Origin: Streptomyces fagopyri
GTDB taxonomy: Bacteria; Actinomycetota; Actinomycetes; Streptomycetales; Streptomycetaceae
Length of the DNA: 64,000 bases
Assembly: GCF_009498275.1 (NCBI RefSeq)
Contig: NZ_CP045643.1
Span: 4,092,001-4,156,000, forward strand
Direction of reading: 5' to 3'
In this document: positions 57,985-64,000 of the stretch, piece after piece
Numbering within the stretch: the first letter of the stretch is position 1
How the letters are laid out: each line of letters begins with the position of its first letter
Notes under the pieces: model-generated
Databases searched by the model: none
The model's input: only the letters and a program-made list of their open reading frames with translations
Told to the model about the DNA's origin: nothing
Program-made: the position numbers and the translations under genes

Positions 57985-58938
57985 ATGGCCGACCGCCATG
58001 AGCTCTTCATGACCGCCCGCCCCTCCCCCGGCACCGCTACCCGCACCCTCACCGCACCCCCGGCCCTGACCCCCCACCTTCTTCGCGGCGCCCTCCTCTC
58101 CCCCTTCAAGCACCCCCGCGCGGACGCCCCCGTCCCCCCGGACCGCCTCGTCCTCCAGGACCTCCGCGTCGACCTCGCCCACCTGGCCGCCTACGAGCGC
58201 ATCTGCGGCTTCGCCACCGGGTCGGACGCGCTCCCGGTCACGTACCCGCATGTCCTCGGCTTCCCGCTCGCCATGCGGCTCATGGCGAGCCGCCCGTTCC
58301 CGCTGCCGCTGCTCGGGCTGGTCCACACGTCGATCGAGATCGGGCAGCGGCGGGCAGCGGCCGCCACCGGGACGTACGAACTCGCCGTGCACGTCGAGGG
58401 GCTCGCACCGCACCGCCGCGGGACCGAGGCGCGCGTCGTGACCGAGGCGCGAGCGGGCGGCGAACTCGTGTGGGCGTCGAGAAGCACGTATCTGGCACGG
58501 CACCGGTCCCCCGGGGGCGCCCTCTCGGCGGCCACCGAACCGGCACCACCACCGGCACCGGCACCCGCCGGGAACGCGGACGCGGTGACGCGCCCCCTCC
58601 CCGCCCGCGCCGAATGGCGTCTCGGCGGCGACGTCGGACGCCGCTACGGCGCCGTGTCGGGGGACCGCAATCCCCTCCACCTGTACCCGTTCACCGCACG
58701 CCTCTTCGGCTTCCCCCGGCCCCTCGCGCACGGCATGTGGACCGTCGCCCGCTGTCTCGCGGAACAGGGACCGCAGGGACCGGTGCGCGTACACGCGGAC
58801 TTCAAGGCCCCCGTCCTCCTGCCGGGCACCGTCACCTACGCGGCCGACGGCCCCGCCTTCGAGCTCCGAGCCCCGGGCGACCCGGGCCGCCCGCACCTCA
58901 CCGGGGAGGTGCGCCCCGCGGACCCCGGCCGGGTCTAG
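57985..58938 (+). CDS. MaoC-like (R)-specific enoyl hydratase/dehydratase
   Basis: 317 residues. The C-terminal half is a hot-dog-fold MaoC dehydratase, with VSGDRNPLHLYPFTARLFGF and RPLAHGMW holding the catalytic Asp/His pair and substrate loop. The N-terminal half looks like a second, non-catalytic hot-dog, giving a double-hot-dog architecture. It should hydrate 2-enoyl thioesters to (R)-3-hydroxyacyl forms. The start ATG has GGGAG 9 bases upstream. It is divergent from the acyl-CoA ligase with a shared palindromic operator. Confidence 0.85.
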   Translation: MADRHELFMTARPSPGTATRTLTAPPALTPHLLRGALLSPFKHPRADAPVPPDRLVLQDLRVDLAHLAAYERICGFATGSDALPVTYPHVLGFPLAMRLMASRPFPLPLLGLVHTSIEIGQRRAAAATGTYELAVHVEGLAPHRRGTEARVVTEARAGGELVWASRSTYLARHRSPGGALSAATEPAPPPAPAPAGNADAVTRPLPARAEWRLGGDVGRRYGAVSGDRNPLHLYPFTARLFGFPRPLAHGMWTVARCLAEQGPQGPVRVHADFKAPVLLPGTVTYAADGPAFELRAPGDPGRPHLTGEVRPADPGRV

Positions 58939-58949
58939 GCCGGGCGCCG

Positions 58950-59110
58950 AGCCGGGTCCGGGTCGAACACACGCGGGCGCGGACGCCGGGACACGCTCCA
59001 CGCCAGGGCCGGCCCCACGCCGGTCCGGGCCGGGCGCACGCGGGCGCGGACGCCGGGACGGGTTCCGGCCCGGTCCGGGCCAGACGCACCCGGACGCCGG
59101 ACAGGCTCCG
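58950..59110. repeat. About 67-bp GC-rich tandem repeat
   Basis: A 22-bp core, ACGCGGGCGCGGACGCCGGG followed by AC, recurs at 58971-58992 and 59038-59059 (period 67). A third degenerate copy lies near 59,087. It fills the spacer between the convergent maoC and tetR genes. Confidence 0.6.
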
Positions 59111-59118
59111 CGCCAGGA

Positions 59119-59778
59119 CTACCCGTGGCTGTCGAGCGGCGGCGGTGGCGACCAGGGGCGGTTCTCCATGAGGCCGCCCAGGCCCGCCCAGGCGAAGTTC
59201 ATCAGGGTCGCCGCGGCCTGCTTCGCGGAGACGCCCGGTGTGGCGTTGGCCCAGGCCGCGAGGGATTCCGCGGCGCCCACGAGGGCCTCGGCGAGCCCGG
59301 CGACCTCGTGCTCGGGCAGGGACGGATCACGGTGCGCCTCGCGCGCGGCGACCAGGATCAACTCGGTGACGAAGGCGACGAGTTCCTCGCGCATCGCGGC
59401 GACCTCGGCCGCGAACGGCTCGCCGTGCGTGCGCGCCTGACGGTGCAGCACCGACCACCCGTCGGGGTTCTGTGCCGTATGGGTGAAGAACGCCCGCAGA
59501 CCTTCCCACAGTTGGCGGTCGGCGGTCAGTCCCGGTCCGACGCCCGCGCGCACCGCGGCGGTCAGCGCCACGGCCTCACGCCGGATGCAGGCGGTGAACA
59601 GGTCTTCCTTGGAGTTGAGGTACAGGTACACCAACGGCTTGGACACGCCTGCCAGATCGGCGATCTCGTCCATCGACGCGGACCGGTATCCCCGCTGCCC
59701 GAAGGTCCGCACAGCGGCGTCCAGCATCTGCTGCTCGCGCACCGCACGGGGCATCCGCTTGTTCTTCACAGCACCCAT
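59119..59778 (-). CDS. TetR/AcrR-family transcriptional regulator
   Basis: 219 residues. The N-terminal helix-turn-helix spans about residues 15-60: MLDAAVRTFGQRGYRSASMDEIADLAGVSKPLVYLYL (given here as one domain, in the family's standard register). The C-terminal ligand domain is helical and Ala-rich. It is convergent with the maoC gene and likely controls the fatty-acid genes at 55.8-58.9 kb through the palindrome at 57930; the ligand would then be an acyl-CoA. That link is inference from position only. Confidence 0.87.
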   Translation of the reverse strand: MGAVKNKRMPRAVREQQMLDAAVRTFGQRGYRSASMDEIADLAGVSKPLVYLYLNSKEDLFTACIRREAVALTAAVRAGVGPGLTADRQLWEGLRAFFTHTAQNPDGWSVLHRQARTHGEPFAAEVAAMREELVAFVTELILVAAREAHRDPSLPEHEVAGLAEALVGAAESLAAWANATPGVSAKQAAATLMNFAWAGLGGLMENRPWSPPPPLDSHG

Positions 59779-59862
59779 ACGGGCAAGCGTACGATCGGCC
59801 GCGGCCTCACCGGCACCGAGGAAGCCGGGGCCGCGAGCCGTGCGGCCGACGGTGCGGGGGTG

Positions 59863-60165
59863 TCAGGAGGTCTGGCTCTGCGCGCCGCGAGTCGCGTCGT
59901 CCACGTGGTCCTCCTGGCGGCGGTTCTCCTCCAGGTTGGCCCTGGCGCGGTCCACGCGTGCGACGACCTGGGCCGAGGCCCGGTCGCGCTCCTTGCGCAG
60001 CACGACGAAACTGATCGGCGCGGAGATCACCAGGGCGAGCAGGACCACCCACATGTAGTTGGAGTCGCCCAGACCGCGCGGAGCGATGCCCGAGTAGACG
60101 AGGCCCCAGACGACCACGAGGCAGCCTGCGAAGATACCGAGGCGCATCAGCGTGTAGCGGCCCAT
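59863..60165 (-). CDS. Small two-helix membrane protein (DUF4229)
   Basis: About 100 residues: RYTLMRLGIFAGCLVVVWGLVY and a second segment NYMWVVLLALVISAPISFVVL, then KERDRASAQVVARVDRARANLEENR, a basic/acidic amphipathic tail. This is the DUF4229 family of actinobacterial membrane proteins, function unknown. ATG 60165 is preferred; a frame upstream adds 22 unlike residues. Its position next to mqnE in the same direction is, as I recall, conserved in Streptomyces. Confidence 0.82.
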   Translation of the reverse strand: MGRYTLMRLGIFAGCLVVVWGLVYSGIAPRGLGDSNYMWVVLLALVISAPISFVVLRKERDRASAQVVARVDRARANLEENRRQEDHVDDATRGAQSQTS

Positions 60166-60260
60166 GTCAATCCACTCTTCCGTTCCGCATACGTTTCGAA
60201 CGTTCCCAAAGGGCACCGTCCAGTGAAGCACGCCGGGCGCGCGGATCGCTCAGGGGGTCC

Positions 60261-60806
60261 TCACTCGACGCGCGGCAGAGGCAGCAGCATGACGATGTCG
60301 TCCCGGTCGTCGCCCGGCGCGACACGTATCGCCTCGGGCACCCGGCCCACCTCCTTGTAGCCGCAGGAGGCGTAGAAGCGTTCCAGTCCCTCCCCGCCCC
60401 GGCAGGTGAGCCGGAGCGCGTCGAGGCCGAGGTCGCGGGCCTGCCGCTCGGCCTCCCGCAGCAGCTCGGCGCCGTAGCCGCGGCCCTGGAGCGCGGGGTC
60501 GACCATGACCGTGTAGAGCCACGCCCAGTGACGCATCAGGGGGTGGTCGTTGAAGGAGAGGAAGGCGGTGGCGGCGAGCCGGCCGTCGGCGGTGAACGCG
60601 GCCAGGAGCCGGGTGCGGCCCTCGGCCATGGCGCTGAGGTGGGCCTCGGCGCGGGGGCGTATGTCGGCGGGGGTCACCGGCGGCACGAAACCGACCGCGC
60701 CGCCCGCGTTGGAGACATCCGTCCAGAGCGCGAGCAACTGGTCGGGCAGGGCCGGGGTCGGCTTCGTGTCCTCGGTGAAGAGGGTGAACGTCAGTGGCAC
60801 GGTCAC
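60261..60806 (-). CDS. GNAT-family N-acetyltransferase
   Basis: 181 residues. The acetyl-CoA motif A is VDPALQGRGYGAELLREAERQA, preceded by the strand HWAWLYTVMV. Motif B is ERFYASCGYKEVG. The N-terminal half contains AHLSAMAEGRTRLLAAF. Acceptor unknown. GTG start; lies between mqnE and the DUF4229 gene on the same strand. Confidence 0.83.
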   Translation of the reverse strand: MTVPLTFTLFTEDTKPTPALPDQLLALWTDVSNAGGAVGFVPPVTPADIRPRAEAHLSAMAEGRTRLLAAFTADGRLAATAFLSFNDHPLMRHWAWLYTVMVDPALQGRGYGAELLREAERQARDLGLDALRLTCRGGEGLERFYASCGYKEVGRVPEAIRVAPGDDRDDIVMLLPLPRVE

Positions 60807-60919
60807 CCAGGCTAGGACATCGAGGTCGGAGCTCCGTCAACCACGGGGGTCGCCGGGCTGAACAGCGGTCGGCGCGCGCCGGTACGCCGGAACAGCGGCC
60901 GGCGCGAGCCCCCCGTACC

Positions 60920-62083
60920 TCAGACGCGCATCGGCTGCGGCTCGTCCCGGCGTGCCGGGTCCGCGCCGTCGTACTCGCGGATGATCTCGTAGCGGGTGTT
61001 GCGCTCCACGGGGCGGAAGCCGGCGTCGCGGATCAGGTCGAGCAGGTCCTCGCGCGTCAGCTTGTTCGGGGTGCCGTAGTTGTCCGCGTCATGCGTGATC
61101 TTGTACTCGACGACCGAGCCGTCCATGTCGTCCGCGCCGTGCTGCAGGGCGAGCTGCGCGGTCTGTACGCCGTGCATGACCCAGAACACCTTGACGTGCG
61201 GGACGTTGTCGAACAGCAGCCGGGAGACCGCGAAGGTCTTCAGCGCCTCGGCGCCGGTCGCCATCTGGGTGCGGGCCTGGAGCTTGTTGCGGACCTTGCC
61301 GTCCTTCACGTCCACGAAGTCGTGCTGGTAGCGCAGCGGGATGAACACCTGGAAGCCGCCGGTCTCGTCCTGCAGCTCACGGAGCCTGAGGACGTGGTCG
61401 ACGCGGTGGCGGGGCTCCTCGATGTGCCCGTACAGCATCGTCGCGGGGGTCTTGAGGCCCTTGGAGTGCGCGAGGCGGTGGATGCGCGACCAGTCCTCCC
61501 AGTGGGTGCGGTGGTCGACGATGTGCTGCCGCACCTCCCAGTCGAAGATCTCCGCGCCGCCACCGGTCAGCGACTCCAGGCCGGCCTCGATCAGCTCGTC
61601 CAGGATGTCGGAGGCCGACATGCCCGAGATCGTCTCGAAGTGGTGGATCTCCGTCGCCGTGAACGCCTTCAGCGAGACGTTCGGCAGCGCCTTCTTCAGC
61701 TCGCTGAGGGAGCGCGGGTAGTAGCGCCACGGGAGGTTCGGGTGCAGGCCGTTGACGATGTGCAGCTCGGTGAGGTGCTCGTTCTCCATCGCCTTGGCGA
61801 GGCGGACGGCCTCCTCGATGCGCATCGTGTACGCGTCCTTCTCGCCCGGCTTGCGCTGGAACGAGCAGTAGGCGCACGACGCGGTGCACACGTTCGTCAT
61901 GTTGAGGTGGCGGTTGACGTTGAAGTGGACGACGTCGCCGTTCTTCCGCGTGCGCACCTCGTGGGCGAGTCCGCCCAGCCAGGCCAGATCGTCCGACTCG
62001 TAGAGCGCGATGCCGTCCTCGCGGGTCAGCCGCTCACCGGCCCGGACCTTGTCCTCCAGCTCGCGCTTGAGCCCGACATCCAT
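60920..62083 (-). CDS. mqnE: Aminodeoxyfutalosine synthase (radical SAM)
   Basis: 387 residues. The radical-SAM motif is CTASCAYCSFQRK (CxxxCxxC) after FNVNRHLNMTNV. Pathway hallmarks include ELHIVNGLHPNLPWRYYP, AFTATEIHHFET, LTGGGAEIFDWEVRQ and TPATMLYGHIEEPRHRVDH. It joins 3-enolpyruvyl-benzoate to the ribosyl part of SAM to give 6-amino-6-deoxyfutalosine. ATG 62083 (MDVGLKRELE) is chosen because homology begins there, with AAAGG about 9 bases upstream; 10 more codons are open upstream. Confidence 0.94.
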   Translation of the reverse strand: MDVGLKRELEDKVRAGERLTREDGIALYESDDLAWLGGLAHEVRTRKNGDVVHFNVNRHLNMTNVCTASCAYCSFQRKPGEKDAYTMRIEEAVRLAKAMENEHLTELHIVNGLHPNLPWRYYPRSLSELKKALPNVSLKAFTATEIHHFETISGMSASDILDELIEAGLESLTGGGAEIFDWEVRQHIVDHRTHWEDWSRIHRLAHSKGLKTPATMLYGHIEEPRHRVDHVLRLRELQDETGGFQVFIPLRYQHDFVDVKDGKVRNKLQARTQMATGAEALKTFAVSRLLFDNVPHVKVFWVMHGVQTAQLALQHGADDMDGSVVEYKITHDADNYGTPNKLTREDLLDLIRDAGFRPVERNTRYEIIREYDGADPARRDEPQPMRV

Positions 62084-62269
62084 GCTCACACCTTTCTCCG
62101 ACAGACCCCCCAACCGTACGCCCAGCCAGGTCGCCGCCGGTTCACGGCCCCGCCGGAGGGGACCGGCGCGCGTACGGGAGGGGGCCCGCCCCCGAGGGAC
62201 CGCCCCTCGCCGACGCCCGCGGGAGCAGTTCCTGGTGCCGCGGCGGGCGGCGTTCGCCCCGTCGGGGCA

Positions 62270-62725
62270 CTACTCCTCCTCGGGCAGCTCCCCCACCCGG
62301 TTCTCCCACTTCGTCGAGAGGACGATCGTCGTACGGGTCCTGGAGACGCCCTTCGTTCCGGACAGCCGCCGGATGGTCTTCTCCAGGCCGTCCACGTCGC
62401 TCGCCCGCACCTTGAGCATGAACGAGTCGTCGCCCGCGATGAACCAGCAGTCCTCGATCTCGCCGAGGTCCCGCATGCGGTGGGCGACGTCCTCGTGGTC
62501 GGCCGCGTCGGACAGCGAGATGCCGATCAGGGCGGTGACGCCGAGACCGAGCGAGGCGGAGTCGACGGTGGCGCGGTACCCGATGATGACGCCGGCCGCC
62601 TCCAGCCGGTTGATGCGGTCGGTGACGCTGGGCCCCGACAGACCGACGAGGCGCCCCAGCTCGGCGTAGGAGGCTCTGCCGTTCTCTCTCAGGGCCTGGA
62701 TGAGCTGCCTGTCCACCGCGTCCAT
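62270..62725 (-). CDS. Lrp/AsnC-family transcriptional regulator
   Basis: 151 residues. The N-terminal helix-turn-helix is MDAVDRQLIQALRENGRAS with LGRLVGLSGPSVTDRINRLE. The C-terminal RAM ligand domain contains GVTALIGISLSD and DCWFIAGDDSFMLKVRASD. It probably senses an amino acid or related small molecule. It lies between ubiX and mqnE in the same direction, with about 160-190 bp on either side, so it may regulate these menaquinone genes; that is inference. Confidence 0.9.
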   Translation of the reverse strand: MDAVDRQLIQALRENGRASYAELGRLVGLSGPSVTDRINRLEAAGVIIGYRATVDSASLGLGVTALIGISLSDAADHEDVAHRMRDLGEIEDCWFIAGDDSFMLKVRASDVDGLEKTIRRLSGTKGVSRTRTTIVLSTKWENRVGELPEEE

Positions 62726-62885
62726 GCGATCGCTAGCCTTCCGCTGAAGTGTGTGGGTCCTGAAGTGTGTGAGGTCCGCTGGGTCGTGCGCTGTCGTTCG
62801 GTCCTGCCGGGGTGGTGCTGACGAGGTACCGGGGTGGTACCGGGTGCTGCCGGATGGTGCTGCGGGGTGGCGGCTGCGCCGGTGC

Positions 62886-63569
62886 TCAGGTCGCGCGCGA
62901 GCCACCGCCGAGTTCGCCCTCCCACCGGCGGTACAACCGGTGTTCGACGCCCGCCGCGTCCAGCACCCGCCCGGCGACGAAGTCCACCAGGTCCTGGATG
63001 TGCGTGGCGCCCGCGTAGAAGGCGGGCGAGGCGGGCAGCACCGTCGCGCCCGCGTCGTCCAGGGAGACCAGGTGGCGCAGCGTCTGCCCGCTCAGCGGGG
63101 TCTCGCGTACCGAGACGACCAGCCGGCGCCCCTCCTTGAGGGTCACGCTCGCGGCCCGCTGCAGCAGGTCCTTCGACAGACCGAGGGCGACCCCCGCCAC
63201 ACAGGCCGTCGAGGCGGGCACGATGAGCATGCCCTGCGCGGGGTACGAACCCGAGGACGGTCCCGCCGCCAGGTCGCCCGCGCTCCAGTGCCGTACCGCG
63301 TCGAGGTGCTCCTCGAAGGCGTCGAAGGTGCCGGGCTTGCCGTCCGCGCCCCGTGCCAGCCATTCCCGCAGGTCGTCCCGCCAGTGGGCGTCGCGGAAGG
63401 AGAGCCCGGTCTCGTCCAGGAGCGTGAGCCGCGAGGCCCTGCTCACGACCAGGTCCACGCTCTCGCCCGCCGCCAGCAGCGCCCGCAGCACGGCGGCGGC
63501 GTACGGCGTACCGGACGCGCCGGACACCCCCACGATCCAAGGCCGGCGCTGCGTCTGTCCTGGCTTCAT
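62886..63569 (-). CDS. ubiX: UbiX-family flavin prenyltransferase
   Basis: 227 residues. The flavodoxin-like start is WIVGVSGASGTPYAAAVL (FMN phosphate site). The prenyl site is LIVPASTACVAGVALGLSKD, and RLVVSVRETPLSGQTL gives the conserved Arg/Glu pair. UbiX makes the prenylated FMN cofactor used by UbiD-type decarboxylases; in the futalosine pathway such a pair decarboxylates 1,4-dihydroxy-6-naphthoate after prenylation. The UbiD partner is not in the window. It follows the UbiA-type gene by 31 bp, so they form an operon. ATG 63569 is chosen since homology begins there. Confidence 0.93.
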   Translation of the reverse strand: MKPGQTQRRPWIVGVSGASGTPYAAAVLRALLAAGESVDLVVSRASRLTLLDETGLSFRDAHWRDDLREWLARGADGKPGTFDAFEEHLDAVRHWSAGDLAAGPSSGSYPAQGMLIVPASTACVAGVALGLSKDLLQRAASVTLKEGRRLVVSVRETPLSGQTLRHLVSLDDAGATVLPASPAFYAGATHIQDLVDFVAGRVLDAAGVEHRLYRRWEGELGGGSRAT

Positions 63570-63600
63570 GGTGTCGAGGGTATCCGGCGACTGCCGGGAT

Positions 63601-63999
63601 TCAGACCGTGAGGCCGCGGACCAGCAGATCGAGCAGGGCGCACACGAACAGAGCGATGCCGATGAATCCGTTGACACTGAAGAACGCGCGGTTCAGCCGG
63701 GACAGGTCGTGCGGCTTGACGATGCTGTGCTCGTAGAGGAAGGCGGCCGCGACGATCACCAGGCCGAACCAGAAGAAGACACCCGCGTCGGTGGCGAGGG
63801 CGTACCAGACGAAGAGCGCCGTGGTGACGGCGTGACAGACGCGCGCCCCGCGGACGGCGGCGGGAATGCCGAAGCGCGCGGGGACGGACAGCACGCCGAC
63901 CTCGCGGTCCGTCTCGACGTCCTGGCAGGCGTAGATCAGGTCGAAGCCGCCGATCCAGACGCCGACCGCGAGCCCCAGGATCACCGCGTTCCACGACCA
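63601..63999 (-). CDS. mqnP: UbiA-family prenyltransferase, C-terminal part (probable MqnP)
   Basis: Partial frame of 132 residues that enters from the right edge. It has about four membrane segments and the second UbiA motif FDLIYACQDVETDREVG (DxxxD type). The protein should attach the polyprenyl chain (made by the synthase at 11456) to 1,4-dihydroxy-6-naphthoate in the futalosine pathway. The first prenyl-diphosphate motif lies beyond the window. Co-directional with ubiX. Confidence 0.87.
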   Translation of the reverse strand, partial: WSWNAVILGLAVGVWIGGFDLIYACQDVETDREVGVLSVPARFGIPAAVRGARVCHAVTTALFVWYALATDAGVFFWFGLVIVAAAFLYEHSIVKPHDLSRLNRAFFSVNGFIGIALFVCALLDLLVRGLTV

Positions 64000-64000
64000 C

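Overview
The window is high-GC actinobacterial chromosome, almost certainly a Streptomyces. The evidence is GC-rich wobble positions, GTG starts, translationally coupled operons, a complete 14-gene actinobacterial-type complex I operon, and menaquinone made by the futalosine route (MqnA, MqnC, MqnE, UbiX/UbiA-type genes). From memory the gene order resembles the core region around nuo in Streptomyces coelicolor; I could not run a comparison.

Layout. 1-7.6 kb: end of a 2-oxoacid:ferredoxin oxidoreductase beta subunit, a divergent HxlR regulator/SDR oxidoreductase pair, RarD-like permease, VOC protein, secreted M28 aminopeptidase, a very Pro/Glu-rich TPR-like protein and a small P-loop-like protein. 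7.6-12.5 kb: a LolA-like protein/ABC ATPase/permease operon and a polyprenyl diphosphate synthase. 12.8-24.8 kb: CocE-type hydrolase, a LysM-SLT muralytic protein behind a c-di-AMP (ydaO-type) riboswitch, HAD phosphatase, an FAD-oxidoreductase/ATP-grasp pair, fumarylacetoacetase, RecQ and a secreted hypothetical protein. 24.85-40.8 kb: nuoABCDEFGHIJKLMN on the minus strand. 41.6-46.2 kb: NlpC/P60 hydrolase, geranylgeranyl-reductase-family flavoprotein, GNAT, a single-PASTA protein and MenG. 46.3-50.2 kb: a decayed extracellular-polysaccharide locus (broken glycosyltransferase/acyltransferase, repeat-rich small membrane protein, degenerate GH18 chitinase) and a barrel-less amidohydrolase-like protein. 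50.2-55.6 kb: mqnC, prepilin peptidase, Ser/Thr kinase, mqnA, cold-shock gene. 55.8-64 kb: acyl-CoA ligase, MaoC dehydratase, TetR, DUF4229, GNAT, mqnE, Lrp/AsnC, ubiX and the end of a UbiA-type prenyltransferase.

Functional theme. Much of the window builds one respiratory module. The polyprenyl synthase makes the side chain, MqnA/E/C make the naphthoquinol precursor, UbiX/UbiA-type enzymes process and prenylate it, MenG methylates it, the GGR-family protein probably saturates the chain, and NDH-1 reduces the product. MqnB, MqnD, the aminodeoxyfutalosine deaminase and a UbiD-type decarboxylase are not in the window.

Most interesting signals. (1) A clear c-di-AMP riboswitch with an upstream Crp-like site before the LysM-SLT gene. 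(2) Several sites matching the Streptomyces Crp consensus GTG(N)6GNCAC, three of them between nuoA and the NlpC/P60 gene. (3) A short amidohydrolase-like protein lacking its catalytic barrel, immediately downstream of mqnC. (4) A glycosyltransferase/acyltransferase deletion chimera next to a chitinase that has lost core segments. (5) Long near-perfect hairpins, an operator-like palindrome in the fatty-acid cluster, and an 8-bp tandem repeat running through a stop codon. No mobile element, CRISPR array, rRNA or tRNA gene was recognised.
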